In this document: one piece after another, positions 9,028 through 17,370 of the stretch | How the letters are laid out: every line of letters begins with the position of its first letter | How positions within the stretch are numbered: the first letter of the stretch is position 1 | Assembly (NCBI GenBank): GCA_030673895.1 | Contig: JAUTCR010000075.1 | Coordinates: forward strand, 62,001-126,000 | Length of the DNA stretch: 64,000 nt | Reading direction: 5' to 3' | From: Verrucomicrobiota bacterium JB023 | GTDB taxonomy: Bacteria > Verrucomicrobiota > Verrucomicrobiia > Verrucomicrobiales > Akkermansiaceae | Notes under the pieces: model-generated | Databases searched by the model: none | What the model saw: the letters and a program-made list of their open reading frames with translations, nothing else | What the model was told of the DNA's origin: nothing | Made by a program: the position numbers and the translations under genes

Positions 9028-9978
9028 CTACTCCCCGCCCTTCCGCTCCTGATCGTAAGCCTCAATGATGCGGGCGACCACCGGGTGTCGGACAACGTCC
9101 ATGGGGGTCAACTTCACTTGGGCAATCCCCTCGACCTCGCGCAGGGCGCGAACGGCTTCATTGAGACCGGACTCCAGCCCGTCCTTGAGGTCGACCTGGC
9201 TGGCATCTCCAGTCACCACGCAGCGGGATCCCTCTCCCAGGCGGGTGAGGAACATGAACATCTGCTCGGGCGTCGTGTTTTGCGCCTCATCGAGGATGAC
9301 GAAGCTTCTCGCCAGCGTTCTCCCTCGCATGTAGGCCAGCGGGGCAATCTCAATCGTGCCGTCCTCGAGATAACGACCCGCCTCCACCGGGCCCAGCATG
9401 TCGTGCATGGCGTCATAGAGAGGACGCAGATAGGGAGCCACCTTCTCCTTGAAGTCGCCGGGCAAGAAGCCCAGCGCCTCGCCCGCCTCCACGGCCGGTC
9501 GCGTCAGGACGACGCGGTTCACTTCCCTTGCCTTGAGGTGCGCCAGGGCCATCGCCATGGCGAGGTAGGTTTTCCCCGTCCCCGCCGGACCAAGCCCGAA
9601 GGTGACATCATGCCGCCCCATCGCCTCGACATAGGCGGCTTGGCCGGGCGTCTTCGGCACCACCGTCTTCTGGCCCCGGTCGCCCAGGAGGCGCATGCCC
9701 GTCATGGAGGTCACCGATTGCTCATCTTCCCGGGCCACCAGATCGACCCCCATGCGAAAGTCCGCTGCCGACAGCTCGGCACCATTCCGCCTAGCTTCTT
9801 CCAGATCGGCGAAGGCGCGACGAGCCTTTTCCAAAGGTTCCCCTGCCCCTTGCAGCTGGATCCAGCCATCGCGGGACACCGCCCGCACGCCCAGCTTCTG
9901 CTCCAGGTAGCGCAATTCCTTCACGTCCCCCCCCATCAAGGAGTGGAGAAACGCGCCGGACTCAAACTCTAACCTCAT
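9028..9978 (-). CDS. phoH: PhoH-like ATPase
   Basis: 316 residues from the ATG at 9978, preferred because GGAGGAG sits 5 bases upstream; the frame is open to 10050. The N-terminal part resembles the KH-like region of PhoH/PhoL. Then come the Walker A loop GPAGTGKT, the TRPAVEAGEALGFLPGD motif, Walker B VILDEAQN and TGDASQVDL (sensor). PhoH-like proteins are cytoplasmic P-loop NTPases tied to RNA metabolism, often next to ybeY. Here ybeY is not visible; the divergent neighbour is a GT61 glycosyltransferase. Confidence 0.92.
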   Translation of the reverse strand: MRLEFESGAFLHSLMGGDVKELRYLEQKLGVRAVSRDGWIQLQGAGEPLEKARRAFADLEEARRNGAELSAADFRMGVDLVAREDEQSVTSMTGMRLLGDRGQKTVVPKTPGQAAYVEAMGRHDVTFGLGPAGTGKTYLAMAMALAHLKAREVNRVVLTRPAVEAGEALGFLPGDFKEKVAPYLRPLYDAMHDMLGPVEAGRYLEDGTIEIAPLAYMRGRTLARSFVILDEAQNTTPEQMFMFLTRLGEGSRCVVTGDASQVDLKDGLESGLNEAVRALREVEGIAQVKLTPMDVVRHPVVARIIEAYDQERKGGE

Positions 9979-10082
9979 CGTCTCCTCCATAAGTCTTTCA
10001 ATCAGTAAAGAACGCCACTCCACCTTGTCTGTCGGGAACTTCAATCCCAATCTCCCCCCGGTCCTGATTCCCCATCCGCTCC

Positions 10083-11090
10083 ATGCTCCCGCAACGCGCC
10101 ATCTTTGACTCCCCCGGCCTCGTCATCGAGACCGTGGAAGACGCTTGCCCCTTCCCCGCGCCGCCCCGCTCACCGGGATCGCTTCCCGCTCCCTTCCTTG
10201 AGCATTGGCCCGCCCAGATACCGGCGCGATATCGCTTCACCCTACAAGAGGCACGGGTCATCGGCCGGAATGGGCAGTTGGCTGATCGCGATGGCTACCT
10301 CCTCACCTCTCACGCGCCGGAGCTACGACCTCCCCGCCTGCCCCAGCTCCCTCCCCCGCGGCATCTGCCCGGACGCAGCCTCCTCCTTGCCTCCCCGTCC
10401 GCTTGGAAGAATTACTCCCATTGGCTTCTCTCGAGTCTCCCCAAGCTGCTCCACACCGACCTCTCCTCCATCGATCAGATTCTTTGCCCGCTCGACCGCT
10501 CCTTCCAGCGAGATTCTCTCAACCTCATTCTCAATGCCCTCCCAGCCGGTCCGCAGCACCCACTCCCGCGCCTGATTCCGCTGACTGCCGACTCACACTT
10601 TCGCTGCGAGGAACTCGTCGCCTACTCCACCCTCCCTCCCAGCCAGCTGCATCCAAGGGAAATCCGTGACTTGCGACGCCTACCCCTCCAGCCCGGAGGA
10701 AGCAGCCAACGACTCTTCCTGAGCCGCGCCACCAGCTGGCGCCGGCGGATCCTCAATGAGCCCGAGCTCCACTCCTTGCTCCGCCACGAAGGATTTGATC
10801 CAATGGACTGCGGGCAGCTCGATTTCGCTAGCCAAGCCAGCCTCTTCGCCTCCGCCACGGCTCTCATCGCCCCTCATGGAGCCTCTCTCGCCAACCTCGT
10901 CTGGGCAGCCAGAGCCCCTGCTGTTCTCGAGCTTTTCCCAGCCAATTTCATCAGGCCAAATTTCTGCCATCTCGCCGCGCTGACGGGCGCGCCCTACCGC
11001 ACCCTCGTCGCGCCCAATCCACCCCGAGAGCCTGACTTCCGCATCCCGCCCGCCTTGCTCGCCGAAGCCCTCCGGGAATGGCTCGGCTAG
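10083..11090 (+). CDS. GT61-family glycosyltransferase
   Basis: 335 residues, no signal peptide, Pro-rich N-terminus. Two signatures of the GT61 (DUF563) family are seen: KNYSHWLLSSLPKL (about 107-120), and near the C-terminus a segment APHGASLANLVWA. The family transfers sugars such as xylose or GlcNAc; in bacteria members often sit in polysaccharide loci, but here the gene is alone, sharing a 104-bp divergent region with phoH. The acceptor is unknown. Confidence 0.78.
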   Translation: MLPQRAIFDSPGLVIETVEDACPFPAPPRSPGSLPAPFLEHWPAQIPARYRFTLQEARVIGRNGQLADRDGYLLTSHAPELRPPRLPQLPPPRHLPGRSLLLASPSAWKNYSHWLLSSLPKLLHTDLSSIDQILCPLDRSFQRDSLNLILNALPAGPQHPLPRLIPLTADSHFRCEELVAYSTLPPSQLHPREIRDLRRLPLQPGGSSQRLFLSRATSWRRRILNEPELHSLLRHEGFDPMDCGQLDFASQASLFASATALIAPHGASLANLVWAARAPAVLELFPANFIRPNFCHLAALTGAPYRTLVAPNPPREPDFRIPPALLAEALREWLG

Positions 11091-11278
11091 TGAGGGGGAG
11101 AAGTGACATTTTTGATTAATTCCAAGAACTTATTTTCCGTTAGAACACCTCAATACTTATAAATCAAAAACCATATTTTTACTATCTATTTCATTGAAGC
11201 ATCCAAGTCTCATTTCTTACCCTTCACCTTCCTTTTTTACTTTGATTTTAAGTGAGATAGTCCTATGGGGGCTCTGTC

Positions 11279-11461
11279 GTGCGACTTCGTTCTTTCCTCC
11301 TCTGCATCTCTTTTTCACTCACCCCCATCGCGATGGGATCGGACGGTGACGAGCTTGCGAATCACAGCATGGAAAACCAGACTGTGAGGGTGCCCGAGGC
11401 CAGCGTTGCCCTCCTTCTGGGTGGTCTCTCTTGGTTCATTCTCCTCCGCAAACGGTCCTGA
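11279..11461 (+). CDS. Tiny PEP-CTERM sorted protein (60 aa)
   Basis: GTG start with GGGGG seven bases upstream. A signal peptide (MRLRSFLLCISFSLTPIAMG) is followed by about 17 residues and then a complete PEP-CTERM-type tail: VPEA, a hydrophobic helix and RKRS at the end. The mature protein after exosortase cleavage would be a peptide of roughly 20 residues. It is preceded by an AT-rich 188-bp leader region that probably contains its promoter. Confidence 0.6.
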   Translation: MRLRSFLLCISFSLTPIAMGSDGDELANHSMENQTVRVPEASVALLLGGLSWFILLRKRS

Positions 11462-11541
11462 CCCCAGCCCCCCGCCCACTTGTCCCGCGTCGGGTGACAA
11501 ATCCTCTTTGCCAAAGCGCGAACTCACGCTAGGACGCGCGC

Positions 11542-12873
11542 ATGTCAGTTCGCACCCGCTTTGCCCCATCTCCGACCGGTTACCTGCACGTCGGAGGAGC
11601 CCGCACCGCTCTCTTTAACTGGCTCTTCGCCCGCAAGCAGGGAGGCTCTTTTGTCCTTCGCGTCGAAGACACGGACCAGGCCCGCAATACGGAGGAAGCC
11701 CGCGCCGCCATCTTCGAGGGCATGCAATGGCTGGGCCTCGACTGGGATGAGGGCGAAGGCAAGGGAGGCGACTACGGCCCTTACAATCAATCCGAGCGCG
11801 ATGCCATCTACCAAAAACACTTCGAGGTCTTGCGCGAAGCCGGCCGCGTCTATGAAGACGACGGAGCCTGGCGTTTTCGCTTCGAGCGCAAGCCCATCAC
11901 GATGAACGACTTGGTCTGCGGCGAAGTCACCGTCGACTATTCCCGCGAATACGACGATGCCCTCAGCGAGGAGGAAAACCGCAGCGCTGGCTACCTGCCT
12001 GATATGGTCATCCGGCGGGCCGATGGCTCCTTCGTCTTTCACTTCGTCAATGTCGTCGACGACCTGGAGATGAAGATCAGCCATGTCATTCGGGGTGAAG
12101 ATCACCTCATGAACACCCCGAAGCATTTGCAGCTCTTTGAAGCGCTGGGTGCCCCTGCTCCCCAATTCGCTCATATCCCCCTCATCCTCAATCTCGACGG
12201 CTCCAAGATGTCCAAGCGCGACGAGGGAGCCGCCGTCTCCGAGTATGCGGCCAAGGGCTATCTCGCCGAAGCCACGGTCAACTTCCTCGCTCTCCTTGGT
12301 TGGTCACCCAAGGATGACTCCGAGGTGTTCTCCCTCAACGAATTGATGGAACGCTTCAGCCTAGATGCCGTCAACCGAGCTCCCGCGAAATACGATGCCA
12401 AGAAGTGCGAGTGGCTCAATCAGCAGCATCTTCTGAAGCTCTCGCCAGCGGACTTTGCCAAGGCTGCCGAGCCCTATTGCCAACCGCTGCCCGACAACTT
12501 CGAGAAGCTCTCCACCTCCGTGCAAGAGAAGGTGAGCCTGCTCTCGGAAGTGCCCGGGGCCATCGCTTTCTATACCGACTCGAATTACCCGGTCGACCCT
12601 GAGGCCTTGGCCAAGGTGGCGAAGAACGAGCAAGCCGGCCCTCTCTTGGCCGCGCTGGCGACCGCCTTCGAATCCTTGGGCGACTGGTCGGAAGCCAAGG
12701 GAACGATCGGAGCCACTGCGAAGGAAAACGGCGTCAAACCGGGGCAGCTCATGTTCCCCCTCCGGATTGCGCTCTCCGGCAAGGCCGGGGGACCCGACTT
12801 GGGTGACATCCTCGAAATCCTCGGCAAGGATGAATCCGTGCGCCGGATCCGCCGCCTCGTCTCGCTTCTCTAA
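11542..12873 (+). CDS. gltX: Glutamate-tRNA ligase
   Basis: 443 residues, class I aminoacyl-tRNA synthetase charging tRNA-Glu. RFAPSPTGYLHVGGART contains the HIGH-type motif (HVGG, about 16-19), and SKMSKRDEG is the KMSKS loop. The C-terminal anticodon-binding region is somewhat shorter than in E. coli GltX (471). Whether it discriminates tRNA-Gln cannot be told; no gatCAB is in the window. Followed by a terminator at 12993. Confidence 0.95.
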   Translation: MSVRTRFAPSPTGYLHVGGARTALFNWLFARKQGGSFVLRVEDTDQARNTEEARAAIFEGMQWLGLDWDEGEGKGGDYGPYNQSERDAIYQKHFEVLREAGRVYEDDGAWRFRFERKPITMNDLVCGEVTVDYSREYDDALSEEENRSAGYLPDMVIRRADGSFVFHFVNVVDDLEMKISHVIRGEDHLMNTPKHLQLFEALGAPAPQFAHIPLILNLDGSKMSKRDEGAAVSEYAAKGYLAEATVNFLALLGWSPKDDSEVFSLNELMERFSLDAVNRAPAKYDAKKCEWLNQQHLLKLSPADFAKAAEPYCQPLPDNFEKLSTSVQEKVSLLSEVPGAIAFYTDSNYPVDPEALAKVAKNEQAGPLLAALATAFESLGDWSEAKGTIGATAKENGVKPGQLMFPLRIALSGKAGGPDLGDILEILGKDESVRRIRRLVSLL

Positions 12874-12992
12874 CCTCCGATAAGATGCCCAACGGCGTCG
12901 ATTTGATGCCAGGACTCACTGGGAGAGATTGAGGCAACGGAGCGCCGCATCACCGACTTGCGGCTCCAGAGATTCGCTCTTCCCATTTTCCA

Positions 12993-13021
12993 GCCATTGC
13001 CGGGAGGCAGTGGCTTTTTTT
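12993..13021 (+). terminator. Intrinsic terminator downstream of gltX
   Basis: A 9-bp stem (12993-13001 with 13006-13014, one G-U pair), GGGA loop, then a run of seven T. The remaining intergenic DNA up to 13169 is AT-rich and must carry the promoter of the moxR operon. Confidence 0.8.
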
Positions 13022-13169
13022 ATGGTGCCCCACTGTTGTCCAACTGCAGCCTATAGGAATCGATGCAAATCGACCGTCCGATTGTAACGGCATTTTATAC
13101 AAATATCTTCATAAATTGCCGTCGTTGAAACGTTAGTGATTCAACACCACAACTCTTTACCGGCATCTA

Positions 13170-14144
13170 ATGGAAACAACGCACTCCTTGTCTGCTGCCC
13201 GGGAATCAGCTCAGCGAATCACCTCCGAGCTCTCCCAGGTCATTGTCGGACAACAAGATATCGTCAACCGGCTCATTGCCTCCCTTTTTTCCAATGGGCA
13301 CTGTCTGCTCATCGGCGTCCCCGGTTTGGCAAAGACCCTCCTTGTCCAATCAATCGCGGACGTCTTTGGCATTCACTTCAAACGAATCCAATTCACCCCG
13401 GACCTAATGCCCAGTGATATCATTGGCTCGGAGGTCATTCATGAATCTGCCGGACGCCTCGAGTTTCAATATCGCCCTGGGCCCATCTTCGCCAACCTAC
13501 TCCTCGCGGACGAGATCAACCGGACACCGCCCAAGACTCAATCCGCTCTGCTCGAGGCCATGCAGGAGCGCAAAGTCACCGTGGCGGGAGAGAATCGGGC
13601 CCTCCCCAATCCCTTCCTCGTGATCGCGACCCAGAACCCCATTGAGCAAGAGGGAACCTATCCTCTCCCGGAAGCCCAGCTCGATCGCTTCATGTTCTCG
13701 CTCAATCTTGGCTACCCGAGCGAGGAGGAGGAAATCGAAATCGTGCGCCGGACCACAATCGGCGCAGGCAAGTCCCTCTCGCCCGTTATCACCCCCGAGG
13801 AATTGCTCGCAATCCAGAAGCTGGTGCGTGCAATGCCCGTGGCGGACCAAGTCCTTGCCGAAGCGGTGCGGCTGACAGCCTCCACCCGCCCCAAGGAGGG
13901 TTTCGCGGCTGAGACGACAGGGCAATACATCGAGTGGGGAGCGGGCCCCCGCGCCTCTCAATATCTCATCCTGGGAGCCAAGGCCTTCGCCCTCATGGAT
14001 GGGAGAGCGGCTCCCGAGCGCCAGGATGTGCTCGCCGCCGCACCCTCCGTGCTCTCGCACCGGATCGTCACAAACTATCGGGCCACTGGAGAAGGACTAA
14101 CCGCCTCCGATGTCATCGCCGCCCTCTTGGAAGAACGTAAATAA
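13170..14144 (+). CDS. MoxR-family AAA+ ATPase
   Basis: 324 residues. Walker A GVPGLAKT (49-56), Walker B LLADEINR, followed by TPPKTQSALLEAMQE and the ATQNPIEQEGTYPLPEAQLDRF sensor region typical of MoxR. MoxR ATPases act as chaperones for assembling or remodelling vWA-domain protein complexes, and the next three genes are exactly such partners. First gene of the operon running to 23057; the DUF58 gene follows after 8 bp. Confidence 0.93.
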   Translation: METTHSLSAARESAQRITSELSQVIVGQQDIVNRLIASLFSNGHCLLIGVPGLAKTLLVQSIADVFGIHFKRIQFTPDLMPSDIIGSEVIHESAGRLEFQYRPGPIFANLLLADEINRTPPKTQSALLEAMQERKVTVAGENRALPNPFLVIATQNPIEQEGTYPLPEAQLDRFMFSLNLGYPSEEEEIEIVRRTTIGAGKSLSPVITPEELLAIQKLVRAMPVADQVLAEAVRLTASTRPKEGFAAETTGQYIEWGAGPRASQYLILGAKAFALMDGRAAPERQDVLAAAPSVLSHRIVTNYRATGEGLTASDVIAALLEERK

Positions 14145-14152
14145 TTAATCCG

Positions 14153-15259
14153 ATGGGCACGTGGCTCGACAAACACATCCCCCCGCCCTTGCCCAAGGGC
14201 ACAGGGATGCCTCCTCCCCCGCTTCCTCAGGGCAAGGCCAGTCCCCTTGCCCGGGCAAAGATCCAAGCTTCCACTCATCACTCGGACCAACGCACCCCGG
14301 ACCACAGCACACCGGTTGCACCCCCTCCCCAAACAATCGGGAGCACCTTACTCAATGAAGACGAGCTAAATCGCTTCAAGAACCTGCTCGTGTTCGCCAA
14401 GGGAGCCATTGAGAGCCGCTTCGCAGGACGACACAAATCCACCGACCTCGGCTCGGGAGGAGAATTCGCCGAGCATCGCCAGTATCATCCCGGCCAGCCC
14501 ACTTCGGCAATCGATTGGCAAGTCTATGCCCGCACCAAGCGCCTCTTCGTCCGCACCTACGAGGAGCTCACCGATATGGCCGTCCACCTCGTCGTCGATA
14601 GCTCGGCCTCGATGACTTATCAGAGCAAAGGTCAGGAGAAGAAGAGCCTGCGGGCCGCGCGCACCGCCGCCGCCCTCGCCTGCCTGATGATGCGCCAGGG
14701 GGATAAGGTCAGCCTCACCCTCTTCAACGAGCGCGTGCTCAGCCACCTCCCCCCCGGTGGCACCGAGCGCCATCTCCAGCAAATGCTGCGTGAGATGATC
14801 CAACCCGCACAGCATCCGGTGGGTGGGACGGAGATCGCGCAATCCCTGCGGGAGACCTCCCTCCTACTCAAGCGCCGGGGGCGATTGGTCATTCTCTCCG
14901 ATTTCCTTGGAGAAGAACCCACCGCCATTCTCGACGCCCTCGGTCCCTTCGTGCACCGGGGCTTTCAGATCCTTCTCCTGCAACTCTCTGATCCCGACGA
15001 GCGAACTCTTCCCGACGCGCCCTTGGCTCGGTTCGTCGATGTCGAGACCGGTGAACAGCTAGAGGTGGAGCCGATGGAGCTTCGGGCGGCCTTCGAGCAA
15101 ACCGTCTCCTCCCGGATTCGCGATCTCCAGGAAGGCTCCCGCCAGCGGGGCATCGAATTCGCCCATCTCAGCACCGACAAGCCCTATCTGGAAGCGATTG
15201 AAGCCTACCTCGGCTTTCGGCGCTGGAACGAACTCTCACCTCCCGAACAAGCCAAATGA
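14153..15259 (+). CDS. DUF58 (vWA-like) protein partner of MoxR
   Basis: 368 residues. About 60 Pro/Gly-rich residues come first. The DUF58 core then starts at FAKGAIESRFAGRHKS, contains the family hallmark (EHRQYHPGQPTSAIDWQVYARTKRL in two parts) and a vWA-like MIDAS candidate VVDSSASM (about 147-154). No transmembrane helix, unlike many DUF58 proteins, so it is probably cytoplasmic at the membrane face. The stop overlaps the next start by four bases. Confidence 0.9.
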   Translation: MGTWLDKHIPPPLPKGTGMPPPPLPQGKASPLARAKIQASTHHSDQRTPDHSTPVAPPPQTIGSTLLNEDELNRFKNLLVFAKGAIESRFAGRHKSTDLGSGGEFAEHRQYHPGQPTSAIDWQVYARTKRLFVRTYEELTDMAVHLVVDSSASMTYQSKGQEKKSLRAARTAAALACLMMRQGDKVSLTLFNERVLSHLPPGGTERHLQQMLREMIQPAQHPVGGTEIAQSLRETSLLLKRRGRLVILSDFLGEEPTAILDALGPFVHRGFQILLLQLSDPDERTLPDAPLARFVDVETGEQLEVEPMELRAAFEQTVSSRIRDLQEGSRQRGIEFAHLSTDKPYLEAIEAYLGFRRWNELSPPEQAK

Positions 15260-17370
15260 CCTTCCTCGCTTCCAATCTGATGTGGGGATTGCTCGCTCTC
15301 GCTTCCCTCCCCTTTCTCATCCACTGGCTGAGCCGCCGCTTTCCCAAGAAATACCTCTTCTCATCAATCGACGATCTCAAGAAATCGATTGCCGGTCGCT
15401 CCCGCTTGTTCAAGTGGCGTCACTTTCTCTTCCTCCTGCTGCGGGCTCTCGCTGTCATCGCGCTGGTTCTCGCCTTCCTCGAGCCCGTAACCGGTCTCCG
15501 CAACAAAGATGATCGGAAGGGCATCCGCCATGTGATCATCGTCATCGATCAATCTCTCAGCATGGCTCATCTCGATGGCAACTTCTCTACCTGGAAGCGC
15601 ACGCTCTCGGAGACCGACAAGCTCCTCTCTTCCCTCGATCCTCTTGATAAGGTCAATCTCGTGATGGCGGGACGCCTGCCAAAGACGGCTTTTGCCCAGT
15701 TCAGCCACAACGTTGCCGCGGCCCGCACCTACCTCGCCAAGCAGAAACCCCAGCCAGTCGAGGCTGACTTCAAGACTGCTAATAACCTCATTGCCCAACT
15801 GTCCGGGAAGGCCGACGGCCCGGTCGAAGTTTATTATCTCTCCGACTTCCAACGAAAAAACTGGGCCAACATCCACTTTGATTCCCTGCCTCAAGACACG
15901 CGCCTTTTCTTCATCCCCACCACCGATGATACCCAACGGGCCAACCAAGCTGTGCTTGAAGTCTCCCTCGCCGAACGGCAACCCGTGCGAGGGCAAGCCT
16001 TTCCGGTCAATGTCCGCCTCGCCAATTATTCGTCGAACAACTATAACGGCAAGCTGGAGATTGTTGCCAGCGAAAGCCTGGCCGCGGAGAAGACAGTCTC
16101 TCTTCCTCCCTGGGGCGAGAGCGAGGTCACGCTCGACTTCCCCGCACTGAGCCCCGGCATCCATCACTTGCAGGCCCGGATCGGTCGCGACCAGCTCCCT
16201 CTCGACAACACCTGCCATCTCATCGTCGAGGTGGGCGAGGCTGAAGAAACGCTCATCATCTCGGAGCATGGTGCCGCCGGAGCCACGACTTCGCCACCCC
16301 TCCGCTTTCTCCGGGCCGCCGTCAATCCTTTCGGGCAAGATCGGGGAAGCTACCGCGTCCGCGAACTACTAGACGAGCCCTTGAAGTCAGCCACCCTCTC
16401 CGGGACATCGAAGCTGATCGGCTCTCGCATGCCTCCTCTCACCGCAAATGAAGCGAGCGTCCTGGCGAGCTTTCTAAGCTCTGGCGGCGGCATGATTCTC
16501 TTTCTTGATGGCGAGCACGACCGCGAGAATCTGCAACGCTTGGCAGAAAACCTCTCCGAGGACCTTCCGCTAACGCTATCAACCAAGCTCTCCGCCGCCA
16601 ACCTCCCCAACGGGGCGATGCAAGTCGCCCGCGGTGACTTTCGCTCCCGCTTTCTCCGGCTGTTCCAAGGAGAGCGTCGCCGCAACCTCGGCTTTCTCGA
16701 GTTCTACGAGCTCTACCATGCCAGCCCCACCGGAGAGGGACGCATCTTGCTAAGCTATGCCGACGGCACCCCGGCGATGGCCGAAGCTCAGGTTGGCTTG
16801 GGCACCCTCCTGCTCTGCAATTTCTCGGTTTCGGAGATCTCCTCCAATCTGGCCCGCCAGCAGCTCTTCCCCGGCTGGATTCATGATATCCTTGCCAACC
16901 TGTCTCCTGCGGGAGGCACGGACCTCGATTACCTCGCCGGTGATCAAATCCATACCGATGCCTGGGCCAGCGAGGTGATGGGAAGAGCGGTCATCGATCC
17001 TGCTGGCGAGGAGCTGGACACCAAGGCGGACATCCGGGGAGAGAGGGTCTTTATCAGCTTCGAAGCCGAACAACCCGGCCTCTACCAACTTCCCGGACAA
17101 GGAGGACGCCTCATCCGCGCCTTTGCGGTTAATCCTTCTACTCAAGAAAGCGACCTCCGCACCCTCGATACCAGCATCTTGCCTAGTCGAGCCCCCGGGG
17201 CGTCCGGCGACGCCAAGGTCAAGGGCGGAGAGAGCTTTACCGAGTTAAGCAAAGGCCGCCCCGCTTTCCACTGGTTCATCCTCGCCGCCCTCCTCTTCCT
17301 CCTCGTGGAAAGTGTCCTGCACGCCTTCCTCTCGCCCAAAGCAAAACCCTCCACCCCGCTCAAGGCATGA
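15256..17370 (+). CDS. BatA-like membrane protein with vWA domain
   Basis: 704 residues. The N-terminus (MTFLASNLMWGLLALASLPFL then IHWLSRRFPKK) is the BatA/aerotolerance-regulator N-terminal domain with two membrane helices (about 6-24 and 54-75). A vWA-type strand HVIIVIDQSLSM follows (about 93-104), then a long extracytoplasmic region, and a last membrane helix near 675-695. The MIDAS reads D-x-S-x-S. Such proteins are presumed partners of MoxR in cell-envelope stress functions; the real role is unknown. ATGA overlaps with both neighbours suggest translational coupling. Confidence 0.85.
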   Translation: MTFLASNLMWGLLALASLPFLIHWLSRRFPKKYLFSSIDDLKKSIAGRSRLFKWRHFLFLLLRALAVIALVLAFLEPVTGLRNKDDRKGIRHVIIVIDQSLSMAHLDGNFSTWKRTLSETDKLLSSLDPLDKVNLVMAGRLPKTAFAQFSHNVAAARTYLAKQKPQPVEADFKTANNLIAQLSGKADGPVEVYYLSDFQRKNWANIHFDSLPQDTRLFFIPTTDDTQRANQAVLEVSLAERQPVRGQAFPVNVRLANYSSNNYNGKLEIVASESLAAEKTVSLPPWGESEVTLDFPALSPGIHHLQARIGRDQLPLDNTCHLIVEVGEAEETLIISEHGAAGATTSPPLRFLRAAVNPFGQDRGSYRVRELLDEPLKSATLSGTSKLIGSRMPPLTANEASVLASFLSSGGGMILFLDGEHDRENLQRLAENLSEDLPLTLSTKLSAANLPNGAMQVARGDFRSRFLRLFQGERRRNLGFLEFYELYHASPTGEGRILLSYADGTPAMAEAQVGLGTLLLCNFSVSEISSNLARQQLFPGWIHDILANLSPAGGTDLDYLAGDQIHTDAWASEVMGRAVIDPAGEELDTKADIRGERVFISFEAEQPGLYQLPGQGGRLIRAFAVNPSTQESDLRTLDTSILPSRAPGASGDAKVKGGESFTELSKGRPAFHWFILAALLFLLVESVLHAFLSPKAKPSTPLKA

